Part shown: positions 1 through 7,878 of the stretch, piece by piece
Position numbering within the stretch: position 1 is the stretch's first letter
How the letters are laid out: every line of letters starts with the position of its first letter
NCBI GenBank assembly: GCA_018371275.1
Contig: JAHALF010000001.1
Location: 124,001-188,000 of the forward strand
Direction: 5' to 3'
Length of the DNA stretch: 64,000 nucleotides
Source: Clostridiales bacterium
Lineage (GTDB): Bacteria > Bacillota > Clostridia > Lachnospirales > CAG-274
Made by a program: the position numbers and the translations under genes
The notes under the pieces: generated by a model
Seen by the model: only the letters and a program-made list of their open reading frames with translations
Databases searched by the model: none
What the model was told of the DNA's origin: nothing

Positions 1-18
1 TTTATAAATACTATTCAT
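1..18 (-). CDS. Start of a leftward gene cut by the window edge
   Basis: On the minus strand an AGGAGG (29-34) lies 10 bases before an ATG whose first base is at 18. The only codons in view read M-N-S-I-Y-K before the sequence ends. A TATAAT on the minus strand (40-45) could be its -10 box, but no matching -35 is seen. The product cannot be named. The gene would be divergent from the AraC regulator at 282, with about 260 bases of very AT-rich DNA between them in which I see no other gene. Confidence 0.45.
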
Positions 19-214
19 ATATTAAATACCTCCTTTTGTATTATAGATTATTTAAAGGTATAAAAAGTTTTAAAAAAAGAAAATTTTTATTATAAATTTT
101 TTTATTATAAAATTTTATCATATTTTTATTAAAGTTAATACATAGGTAATTATTTTAAATGTTATTTTACCATCATAAAATTTCTATTAAAAAGTAATAA
201 TTATAAAATATAAC

Positions 215-243
215 TTGACATAAATAAAATAAATATATATTTT
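215..243 (+). promoter_or_regulatory. Candidate sigma-A promoter of the AraC-type gene
   Basis: A perfect TTGACA (215-220) is followed after 17 bases by TATTTT (238-243). A TATATT at 236-241 (15-base spacing) is an alternative -10. The -10 is weak, which fits a regulated promoter. The ribosome site AGGGAGA (267-273) follows, 8 bases before the ATG. Confidence 0.4.
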
Positions 244-281
244 AATTTATATAATATTATTTTATTAGGGAGACATAATAA

Positions 282-1109
282 ATGGATTATTTAAAATTTA
301 AGGACACTCATCAAATAAATAATAGACCTTATTATACGGCAGATTTTAAGTTTGCTAGCAATAGTAAAAATAGAAATCATACACACGATTTTTATGAAGT
401 TATAACAATAACAAGCGGAGATTTTATAGAGTATAACAGTGGAGAAAAGTTTATTTTAAAAAAAGGATATGTTCATTTTATAAAACCAACAGATAGACAT
501 TATTTAGTTACTAATGAAAATAAAAATAATATATTAAGAAATATAGTATTTGAAGAAAAATTTTTTAAAGTATGTTTTAATGATATAAAAAGTGTAGATA
601 TAGATAGTATATATACACCTTTTAAATTAGATGAAAACTTTTTTAATATATTTAACCAAAAAATTAAATTATTAGATAAAATAGATAATACAGAGGAATT
701 AAATATTCATTTAATAAAAAGCATAGTATATGATTTTATAATAGCTAAAAAATCTTTTGATGAAAATAGAGATACTATTCCTAAATGGTTAAAAAATGCT
801 TATTTAGAAATCCAAAAAGAAGAAAATTACATTAAAGGATTAGACTATTTTATAGAAATTTGTGGAAAATCTCAAGCACATTTAACTAGACAATTAAAAA
901 AATATTATAATACTACCCCAACAGATTTAATAAATAATTTAAGAATTCAAAAAATAGCCTCTTTATTATGTTTAACAGATGATAAAATTTTAGATATTGC
1001 TTTAGACTGTGGTTTTGAAAATATGTCATATTTTAATAGAATTTTTAAACAAAAATATGGTATTAATCCAAGACAATATAGAGATGTAAATAAAAAATTT
1101 TTTAAGTAA
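282..1109 (+). CDS. AraC-family transcriptional regulator
   Basis: This is a 275-residue DNA-binding regulator. The N-terminal half (about residues 1-150) has the cupin-like pattern of AraC sensor domains, with an early His-rich stretch (NHTHDFYEV) typical of a sugar-binding barrel. The C-terminal 100 residues carry the two helix-turn-helix motifs of AraC/XylS proteins; the second contains the family signature around ALDCGFENMSYFNRIFK and ends with the usual P-x-x-Y/R segment (INPRQYR). The layout resembles ChbR/RhaS-type regulators of carbohydrate genes. It lies directly before a GH38-like glycosidase on the same strand, so I infer that it controls that gene in response to a sugar or glycoside. 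The effector is unknown. The start at 282 is supported by AGGGAGA 8 bases upstream. Confidence 0.9.
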   Translation: MDYLKFKDTHQINNRPYYTADFKFASNSKNRNHTHDFYEVITITSGDFIEYNSGEKFILKKGYVHFIKPTDRHYLVTNENKNNILRNIVFEEKFFKVCFNDIKSVDIDSIYTPFKLDENFFNIFNQKIKLLDKIDNTEELNIHLIKSIVYDFIIAKKSFDENRDTIPKWLKNAYLEIQKEENYIKGLDYFIEICGKSQAHLTRQLKKYYNTTPTDLINNLRIQKIASLLCLTDDKILDIALDCGFENMSYFNRIFKQKYGINPRQYRDVNKKFFK

Positions 1110-1209
1110 ATCAATATAGTATTAGTTTGTTTTTATATCATTAGAAATATATATTATAAAAGTGTATATTATTTAACATAACTTAATCAAATTTTTGGAG
1201 GTTTATTTT

Positions 1210-3597
1210 ATGTCAAATAAAAAATATAATATATATGTAGTACATCACTCACATACAGATATAGGTTATACAGATTTGCAAGAGAAAATTTTATATAATC
1301 AAGCTAATTATATAAAATCTATTATTAATGATTTAAACAAAGCATATGAGGAAAATAGCGTTATAAAAAATTTTAAATGGAATTGTGAAACATATTTTTG
1401 TGTAGAGCAATTTTTAGAAGAAGCAACAGAAAAAGAAAAAGAAGACTTTATCAAATATATTAAAAAAGGTAATATCGGACTGTCTGCTACATATTTAAAT
1501 TTTAATGACCTTGTAGATGTAGATGTTTTAAATAAAAGAACAAAAGAATTTTGCGATTTTTATAAAGAAAAAGATATAAATGTTAATGTTGCTATGAATG
1601 CTGATGTAAATGGTATTTCACTTGGAAGTTTAGATGTATTTTTAGAAAATGGTATTGAGTTTTTCTATACAAATATACATTGTCATCATGGTATGTATCC
1701 TTTATACCAAAATCAGAAACCTTATTTCTGGGAAAGCAAGTCTGGTAAAAAATTACTTGTTTGGAGTGGTGAACATTATAATTTAGGCAATGTTTTAGGA
1801 CTTGTCGAAAATAAACACCAAAATTTTATGACACAAAATTATGTTGGTAGTGGTGAAAAGTTAAGCCATATAGAAATGCTTAAAAATAATATAGAAGATT
1901 ATATAAATCTTTGCGAAAAACACGGGTATGAATATGATTTTATACCAGTTTCTGTTTCTGGTGTGTTTAGTGATAATGCACCTCCTAATACAGACATAAT
2001 AGAAACAATATCTAAATTTAATGAAAAATATAGTGATACTATTAATATAGAAATGGTTACTGTTTCACAACTTTATGAAAAAATTAAAGATAAAGTTAAA
2101 AATGCTAAAACTTATAAAGGTGATTTAACAGACTGGTGGGCGCACGGTGTACCTAGTACACCATATGCAGTAAAACATTATAAAGAAGCACAAAACATTT
2201 ATAATCTTTGTAATAGATTAGACCCAGAAAAGAAATATATAAATCATAAATTTGAAAGAGAAGCTGAAGATAATTTCTTACTCTATGCAGAGCATACTTG
2301 GGGACATTCTTCTACTATTACAAACCCTTATGATACAATGGTTTTAAATCTTGATATGAGAAATATAAGCTATGCTTCTAAAATTCACGAAGCAGTATCT
2401 AAAAACTTAAATAGAATTTTACATAATAAAGGGGATAAATTAAGATATTATGATAGACAAGGTAAAATTAAAGCTATTAATACAGTTAATGAAGCTAAAA
2501 AATGTCTTGTAGAGTTTTATATTGAAGTTTGGGGATTTGGTGATATTAAAATAACAGATGATAAAACAGGAAAGATTTTAGAAGCTCAAACTTCTTCACA
2601 CCCTCGTGGAGTTTTAATAAGCTTTATTGATGAGTTTTTACCTTTAGAAGAAAAAATTTATAATTTTGAAGAAATAGAAAAACAAAAAGATGTTATTAAT
2701 TCTAGAATAGCTTATTCAGGCTCTGAAAGAGTACGAGATATTGTAAATGATTATGATAAAATAACTTATACATTACCTTATTTTATAGAAAATGACTACT
2801 TTAAAATTGCTTATAAAATAGGTGAAGGTATTACTTCTTTTTACAATAAAAAAGAAAATAGAGAAATGCTTTTAGATGGAGAGGCTAAATTTTTTACACC
2901 TATATATGAAAATACAGAAATAAGAACAGATGTTTATGAGGAAAGAAGACTTGTTGGTAGAAACATAAGAGGTTTACACGCTAAAAAATATATAGGGCAA
3001 CTAGATGATATTAAAATTATAGATAATGGTAAAATATTTAAAACTATTGAACTTATTTATAAATTAGAGGGAACTTATTTTAGTTCTATCGTTATAAAAC
3101 TTTATAACAATATGCCTAAAATAGATTTTAAATATAAAATAGCTAAAACATTTAGTGAAGATATAGAAAATATTTTCTTACCTTTAGCTCTTGATTTAGG
3201 TAACAAGGAAACATTTATCGATAAAGGTAAAGTTACATTTAAACCAGGTGTTGAACAAATAGAAGGTACTTGTATGGAATATTATTTAATCGATACAGGT
3301 GTATTTTATAAAGGAGAAAAAACTAATATTGCTATAAATACAACAGATGCACCTATGGTTTATATGGGAAAATTAGAACATCATCCAATATTACTTTGTG
3401 ATAATAAAGAAGAAAATAATAAAAGAAATGTTTATTCTTGGATAATGAATAATATCTGGGAAACTAACTTTAAAATGGATTTATCAGGTGCGGCAGAGTT
3501 TTGTTATAGTTTAACTATGGAAGACAATCAAGATGTAGATACTGTATTTAATAGTATGAAAAATGACTTTGGTAGAATTGTAACATTTATGATTTAA
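1210..3597 (+). CDS. GH38-like glycoside hydrolase (alpha-mannosidase superfamily)
   Basis: The 795-residue product resembles glycoside hydrolase family 38. The N-terminus has the metal-binding HSHTDIGYT motif of the family (compare H-x-H-x-D), followed by a W/E-rich segment (WNCETYF). The AMNADVNG segment lies where GH38 enzymes carry the catalytic nucleophile Asp. A TWGHSS motif in the middle is a further likely metal or substrate site, and the C-terminal half looks like a beta-rich GH38 C domain. No signal peptide is visible, so a cytoplasmic enzyme acting on imported glycans or oligosaccharides is likely. The frame is open from a TTG at 1195, but that codon lies in the ribosome site itself; GGAGG (1197-1201) is 8 bases before the ATG at 1210, which I use. 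Exact substrate unknown; it may belong to the divergent DUF5054-like branch. Confidence 0.75.
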   Translation: MSNKKYNIYVVHHSHTDIGYTDLQEKILYNQANYIKSIINDLNKAYEENSVIKNFKWNCETYFCVEQFLEEATEKEKEDFIKYIKKGNIGLSATYLNFNDLVDVDVLNKRTKEFCDFYKEKDINVNVAMNADVNGISLGSLDVFLENGIEFFYTNIHCHHGMYPLYQNQKPYFWESKSGKKLLVWSGEHYNLGNVLGLVENKHQNFMTQNYVGSGEKLSHIEMLKNNIEDYINLCEKHGYEYDFIPVSVSGVFSDNAPPNTDIIETISKFNEKYSDTINIEMVTVSQLYEKIKDKVKNAKTYKGDLTDWWAHGVPSTPYAVKHYKEAQNIYNLCNRLDPEKKYINHKFEREAEDNFLLYAEHTWGHSSTITNPYDTMVLNLDMRNISYASKIHEAVSKNLNRILHNKGDKLRYYDRQGKIKAINTVNEAKKCLVEFYIEVWGFGDIKITDDKTGKILEAQTSSHPRGVLISFIDEFLPLEEKIYNFEEIEKQKDVINSRIAYSGSERVRDIVNDYDKITYTLPYFIENDYFKIAYKIGEGITSFYNKKENREMLLDGEAKFFTPIYENTEIRTDVYEERRLVGRNIRGLHAKKYIGQLDDIKIIDNGKIFKTIELIYKLEGTYFSSIVIKLYNNMPKIDFKYKIAKTFSEDIENIFLPLALDLGNKETFIDKGKVTFKPGVEQIEGTCMEYYLIDTGVFYKGEKTNIAINTTDAPMVYMGKLEHHPILLCDNKEENNKRNVYSWIMNNIWETNFKMDLSGAAEFCYSLTMEDNQDVDTVFNSMKNDFGRIVTFMI

Positions 3598-3607
3598 TAA
3601 ATTAATT

Positions 3608-3645
3608 ATATAAAATCTTCTAGAAAAATCTAGAAGATTTTATAT
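3608..3645. terminator. Perfect 17-bp hairpin between the glycosidase and PnuC genes
   Basis: The arms 3608-3624 and 3629-3645 are exact reverse complements around an AAAA loop, 11 bases after the glycosidase stop. The 3' arm ends in GATTTTATAT, so it can act as an intrinsic terminator or as a partial one that reduces PnuC expression. The next ribosome site (AGGAG, 3651-3655) starts only six bases later, so readthrough into PnuC is likely. Confidence 0.65.
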
Positions 3646-3660
3646 TTAAAAGGAGCTTTT

Positions 3661-4311
3661 ATGAAAAAATTTTTAATACTACAAGTTACTATAATCTTAT
3701 TAGTTGGCATAATAGGTAATGACAGTTTATTTTCTATAATAAATTCTTGTATGGGTATTTGTTTTAATTTTTTAGTATCTATAAATAATCCTATTGGATT
3801 TATATTTGGTATTATTTATGCAGTATTAAATGGTATTTTATCAATACAAACACAAGTTTATGCAACAGCATTTTTTATGATAGTTATACAAATACCTATG
3901 GCTATATATAGCTATATATCTTGGACTAGAAAAAAACAAATTTCACAATCTATAATGAAGTCATTAAATAAAAAGCAAATGTTTATAGTAAGTATATTTA
4001 TGATTTTACTTAGTTTAATAATGTATTTTGTATTACAAAAATTAGGTAGTAGTAATATTATTGTAGACGATTTCTTTTTTGTAGTTACTGTTACTTCTTG
4101 TTTATTACTCGCATTTTGTTATAAAAGTGCTTATTTAATAACATTTTTTTCAGGTATAAGTGGTAGCATATTATGGTTAGTACAAATGATAAATACAGGT
4201 TCTGGTTTATCTATTTCTGTATTTTATATTATTGTTACTATAAATGCAATTATTGCACTATTTCAACAATATAACATTAAATCCGTAATATATAAAACTA
4301 AAAAATATTAG
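3661..4311 (+). CDS. PnuC-family transporter (nicotinamide riboside type)
   Basis: A 216-residue integral membrane protein with about seven hydrophobic segments. The segment around residues 29-100 (GICFNFLVSI..., then FGIIYAVLNG, and a membrane segment ending YSYISWTRKK) matches the PnuC pattern, in which a G-W-x-x-W-type motif closes the third or fourth helix. PnuC proteins take up nicotinamide riboside by facilitated diffusion, driven by phosphorylation inside the cell. Relatives carry thiamine or riboflavin, so the vitamin cannot be fixed from sequence. It follows the GH38-like gene after a hairpin; no functional link is obvious. The ATG has AGGAG 5 bases upstream. Confidence 0.72.
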   Translation: MKKFLILQVTIILLVGIIGNDSLFSIINSCMGICFNFLVSINNPIGFIFGIIYAVLNGILSIQTQVYATAFFMIVIQIPMAIYSYISWTRKKQISQSIMKSLNKKQMFIVSIFMILLSLIMYFVLQKLGSSNIIVDDFFFVVTVTSCLLLAFCYKSAYLITFFSGISGSILWLVQMINTGSGLSISVFYIIVTINAIIALFQQYNIKSVIYKTKKY

Positions 4312-4348
4312 ATATAATTTTGATTTATTATTTTATAGTTTTATACTA

Positions 4349-4397
4349 TAAATAAAAAAGTAAGTATTTATAATATAAATACTTACTTTTTTATTTA
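4349..4397. terminator. Bidirectional terminator between converging genes
   Basis: A perfect 23-bp stem (4349-4371 with 4375-4397) surrounds an AAT loop. It has A-rich left and T-rich right flanks, so it gives a U-tract on both strands. It serves the rightward PnuC gene and the leftward histidine kinase. Confidence 0.9.
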
Positions 4398-4482
4398 TAA
4401 ATTAGTTTAATAATAACATAAAGACATAAAAAGGCTTTATTATCATAACCTTTTACATTTATATTTATATTATAGTATATTA

Positions 4483-5709
4483 TTAAAAATTTACTTTAAA
4501 TTTTATCCAATTTGTATATTCACTTTCAACTAACACACTCCATTTATTATTTTCTATTATGTTCTTGGCAATAGCAAGTCCTAACCCATAACCTTCTATC
4601 TCCTTATTTCTTGATAAATCAATTCTAAAAAATCGTTCAAATATTTTATCTATATATTTATTTTCTATACCTATTCCAGTATTAAAAATAATTAATTCAA
4701 TTTTATTCTTATGCTCATTTAAAGTAATTTCTACAATATCATTTTTATTAGAATATTTAATAGCATTATCTAAAAAAATCCTAGTTATTGTAATTACATC
4801 TTCTTTACTAGTATTTATAAAAATCTTTTCTTTAATATTATATTTTAAAATTCTATTTTTTTCAAAACAAATAGCTTCATATTGAAATATTATATTAGTT
4901 ATAACATCACTTAAATTAAATTCTGTTTTTTCTTTTACTTCATTTAATTTTTCACTTTTTGATAATACTAAAAGTTCATTTATTAGTTTATTCATTTTAA
5001 AAATTTCATCTTTTATTCCCTCTATCCAAAATTCTCTATTTATATCTTCATTTTCATCTTCTAATATTGATAAATTTGTAGATATTATAGCAATCGGTGT
5101 TTTTAATTCGTGACTAGCATTAGCAATAAATTGTTTTTGCAATTCAAAGTTTTCCTTTACTGGCTTTATAATCCATTCTGTTAAAAAATATGCTATTATA
5201 AAAACCACTACAAAACTAACAATATATACTAAAATAGATATATATATTAAATTTTGTTTAGTTTGATTAAAATTTGTTATATCTTCAAACACTATTATCT
5301 TCCCATAAGGTTTATTCATTAAAAAATATGCTAAATTATTGTTTTTATAGTATTGCTCATTAAAATCTATTATTTCATTATTTTCTAAAATATTATTTAA
5401 TATTTTTTCTATATCATAATCTGAAATATCAACACTTTTAGGATAAATAATTTCTATTATGTTCTCATCTCTATCTAATTTTATTATAAAATTTAATGCC
5501 AAATATTTATCTTGTTCTTTAAAAGGTTCTAAATTAAAACTTGGTGGTTTAATACCATCTTTTATTGCTATATCTTTCATTGATTTAACTACTCTTTTTT
5601 CCATATCATTAATCATAATTAAATTTATAGATAACAATATTATTATAATTAATACTGATATTATAATAACAACTGCTGATATAAATTTTATTTTTAATTT
5701 TTTTAACAT
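4483..5709 (-). CDS. Membrane sensor histidine kinase
   Basis: A 408-residue two-component sensor. It has a transmembrane helix at about 10-33, an extracytoplasmic sensor region of about 120 residues, a second helix at about 154-176, then the cytoplasmic kinase. The H-box is NASHELKTP, with the phosphorylated His at residue 200. It is followed by an N-box (FLDNAIKYSN), a G1 box (NTGIGIENKY) and a G2 box (GYGLGLAIAKN), so the HATPase domain is complete. The start codon directly abuts the stop of the response regulator upstream, so the two are translated as a pair. The sensor region matches no ligand-binding family I recognise. It faces the VTC-DUF4956-CotH operon, which I infer may be its target. 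Confidence 0.92.
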   Translation of the reverse strand: MLKKLKIKFISAVVIIISVLIIIILLSINLIMINDMEKRVVKSMKDIAIKDGIKPPSFNLEPFKEQDKYLALNFIIKLDRDENIIEIIYPKSVDISDYDIEKILNNILENNEIIDFNEQYYKNNNLAYFLMNKPYGKIIVFEDITNFNQTKQNLIYISILVYIVSFVVVFIIAYFLTEWIIKPVKENFELQKQFIANASHELKTPIAIISTNLSILEDENEDINREFWIEGIKDEIFKMNKLINELLVLSKSEKLNEVKEKTEFNLSDVITNIIFQYEAICFEKNRILKYNIKEKIFINTSKEDVITITRIFLDNAIKYSNKNDIVEITLNEHKNKIELIIFNTGIGIENKYIDKIFERFFRIDLSRNKEIEGYGLGLAIAKNIIENNKWSVLVESEYTNWIKFKVNF

Positions 5710-6378
5710 TTAAACCTCCAAATAATAACCTATGCCTCTAGCAGTTTTAATCTCAACTTTAGAGCCTAATAAATTTAATTTTTTTCTTAGAAAAGATATG
5801 TAAACTTCTAAATTATTATATTCTGTGTCTTTATCAAACCCCCAAACCTTTTCTATTAAAAACTCTTTTTTTATTGTATTTTTATTATTACTTATTAATA
5901 TTTTCATTATATTAAATTCTTTTAATGATAAAGGTATTTCATTATTCCCACAATATAAAGTGTAATTATTATTATTAAGACTTATATCTTCAAATTTAAT
6001 CTCTTCTTCTATTATTTCTCCTTTTCTTCTTAACATAGCCCTAACTCTGGCCAACAGTTCATCTGTTTCAAAAGGCTTTGTTAAATAATCATCTGCCCCA
6101 CTATCCAAACCTATAACTTTATCTTCAGTTGAACTTTTAGCAGTTAAAAGTAAAATAGGTATGGTTATTTTTTCTTTTCTTATAAATTTTAAAACATCTA
6201 TTCCATTTATTTTGGGTAACATTACATCTAATATAATTAAATCATATATTTTAGATAATGCATAATCAATAGCATCTTCTCCATTATAAACAACATCTAC
6301 TATATATTTCTTCTTTTTTAAAATATACTCTATTGACTGTGCAAGTCTTTTTTCATCTTCTACTAACAATATTTTCAT
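5710..6378 (-). CDS. OmpR/PhoB-family response regulator
   Basis: This 222-residue protein has an N-terminal receiver domain with acidic pocket (VEDE, residues 6-9), phospho-acceptor Asp51 (LIILDVMLP), conserved Thr (LLLTAK) and Lys (YLTKPF). A C-terminal winged helix follows, with typical LSLKEFNIMKIL and ARGIGYYLEV segments. It is the first gene of the leftward pair with the histidine kinase. The upstream 100 bases carry repeated TTTAAGA half-sites at the spacing used by this family (see 6399-6466), so autoregulation and control of the divergent operon are likely. Confidence 0.95.
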   Translation of the reverse strand: MKILLVEDEKRLAQSIEYILKKKKYIVDVVYNGEDAIDYALSKIYDLIILDVMLPKINGIDVLKFIRKEKITIPILLLTAKSSTEDKVIGLDSGADDYLTKPFETDELLARVRAMLRRKGEIIEEEIKFEDISLNNNNYTLYCGNNEIPLSLKEFNIMKILISNNKNTIKKEFLIEKVWGFDKDTEYNNLEVYISFLRKKLNLLGSKVEIKTARGIGYYLEV

Positions 6379-6398
6379 ATAACCACCTCTTAATTTTA

Positions 6399-6466
6399 AT
6401 TATAGCATAATAATCTTAAAATAACTTTAAAAATTTAAGATTATTTTAAGACTTTGGATTTATAGT
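6399..6466. promoter_or_regulatory. Divergent promoter region with response-regulator half-sites
   Basis: Two direct TTTAAGA repeats at 6434-6440 and 6445-6451 are 11 bases apart, the one-helical-turn spacing of OmpR/PhoB-family boxes. A third, inverted copy lies at 6410-6420 and forms an 11-bp inverted repeat with 6434-6444. On the plus strand the repeats take the place of a -35 box upstream of TATAGT (6461-6466), as in activator-dependent promoters. On the minus strand an extended -10 (TGCTATAAT; core at 6399-6404) lies upstream of the response regulator. I infer that the regulator binds here and controls both directions. Confidence 0.6.
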
Positions 6467-6486
6467 GTTAACAGGGAGGTGATAAT

Positions 6487-7167
6487 GTGGATTTTAGAAA
6501 TGAACTAAAACATTACATTAATTACTATGATTATTTAATAATTAAAGGTAAAATTTCTAAATTTTTGAGTTTAGATAAAAATGTTTATAAAAACTCTTCT
6601 GAATATAAAATAAGAAGTATTTACTTTGATAACTTTAATGATAAAGTTTTAAAAGAAAAGCTTCTAGGATTAAATAAAAGAGATAAATTTAGAATAAGAC
6701 TTTATAATGATGATGATACATTTATAAAGTTAGAAAAAAAATCTAAAATAAATGGCTTATGTAAAAAAGTAAGCTGCGATATAACAAAAGAAGAAGTTTT
6801 AAAAATTATAAATAATGATATAGGCTTTTTAATTAACTCAAATAATAAATTATTTCAAGAGTTGTATTTTAAAATGAAAACAGAATTTTTAAAACCTAAA
6901 ACAATTGTTGACTACGATAGAGAAGCCTATATTTATAACGTTGGAAATGTAAGACTAACATTTGATAAAAATTTAAAAACAGGAATTGTATCAACAAATA
7001 TTTTTAATAGTAACCTTGAAACAATAAACCCAATAAACAAAGATTATATAATATTTGAAGTAAAATATGATGAATTTTTACCAGAAGTTATTTCAAATTT
7101 TATACAATTAGGAGAAAGAACAAAAACATCAATCTCAAAATATGCTCTATGTCGTATATATGGATAA
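6487..7167 (+). CDS. VTC-domain (polyphosphate polymerase-like) protein
   Basis: This 226-residue protein has the VTC tunnel-fold pattern: an N-terminal FRNELKHYI basic motif, then IRSIYFDN, a K/R-rich pair of strands (KRDKFRIRLYN), IKLEKKSK, and a C-terminal Glu-containing strand (IIFEVKYDEFLPEV). In yeast Vtc4 these conserved Arg/Lys residues bind nucleotide and polyphosphate and the Glu binds metal. Bacterial single-domain versions are widespread but mostly uncharacterised, so polymerase activity here is an inference. No membrane segment is seen. The start is GTG at 6487, 7 bases after GGGAGG (6474-6479). It is the first gene of a three-gene operon with DUF4956 and CotH. Confidence 0.88.
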   Translation: MDFRNELKHYINYYDYLIIKGKISKFLSLDKNVYKNSSEYKIRSIYFDNFNDKVLKEKLLGLNKRDKFRIRLYNDDDTFIKLEKKSKINGLCKKVSCDITKEEVLKIINNDIGFLINSNNKLFQELYFKMKTEFLKPKTIVDYDREAYIYNVGNVRLTFDKNLKTGIVSTNIFNSNLETINPINKDYIIFEVKYDEFLPEVISNFIQLGERTKTSISKYALCRIYG

Positions 7168-7183
7168 TAAAGGAGGAATTTTA

Positions 7184-7855
7184 ATGACATTTAAAGATAT
7201 TTTTAAATCAAGCTTTTTAGAAACAACTACAACATTTTCTATAACAGATACTATATTAGCACTTATTTTATCTTTTATAATAGGTACTTTTATTATGACT
7301 ATTTATAAAAAAACTTTTAAAGGTGTTATGTACTCCAATAGCTTCTGTGTTTCCTTATTAGCTTTAACACTTATTACTACTGTAATAATATTAGCAGTAA
7401 CTTCTAATGTAGTATTATCATTAGGTATGGTTGGCGCTTTATCTATTGTAAGATTTAGAACTGCAATAAAAGAACCTCTGGATATAGTATTTTTATTTTG
7501 GAGCATTTCTGTTGGTATAGTTTTAGGCGCTGGACTTTTACCTTTAGCTATTGTAGGAAGTATTTTTATAGGTATAATTTTACTTCTTTTTGTAAATAAA
7601 AATATCAAAGATAATCCTTATATATTAATCGTTAATTTAGAAAATGACCAAATAGAAAATACTATTTTAAGTTTTGTAAAAGAAAAATGCAAAAAATATA
7701 TTGTTAAATCAAAAACTGTTTCTAATAATGGTATAGAGTTTTCACTAGAAGTAAGGCTTAATGATATGTCAACAGAATTTATAAATACTATTTCAAGTAT
7801 AAATGGTGTTAGAAATGCTGTATTAGTTAGCTATAATGGTGACTATATGGGTTAA
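7184..7855 (+). CDS. DUF4956 membrane protein
   Basis: A 223-residue protein with three to four N-terminal membrane helices (about residues 20-140), separated by the conserved GALSIVRFRTAIKEPLD segment that is the hallmark of DUF4956. A soluble C-terminal domain of about 70 residues follows. The family has no assigned biochemical function. It is very often encoded next to VTC and CotH-kinase genes, as here, so a membrane component of the same process is likely. The frame is open from 7142, inside the previous gene, but AGGAGG (7171-7176) places the start at the ATG at 7184. Confidence 0.88.
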   Translation: MTFKDIFKSSFLETTTTFSITDTILALILSFIIGTFIMTIYKKTFKGVMYSNSFCVSLLALTLITTVIILAVTSNVVLSLGMVGALSIVRFRTAIKEPLDIVFLFWSISVGIVLGAGLLPLAIVGSIFIGIILLLFVNKNIKDNPYILIVNLENDQIENTILSFVKEKCKKYIVKSKTVSNNGIEFSLEVRLNDMSTEFINTISSINGVRNAVLVSYNGDYMG

Positions 7856-7878
7856 ATTTAAGAAAGGAGGTGTTTATT

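Noticed and set aside
7303..7608. Open frame opposite the DUF4956 gene
   Set aside because: It is antisense to a well-supported gene, has no ribosome site and no family match. Similar antisense frames in rpoB, rpoC, parC, the SPOCS-LysM gene and the CorC-like gene were dropped for the same reason.
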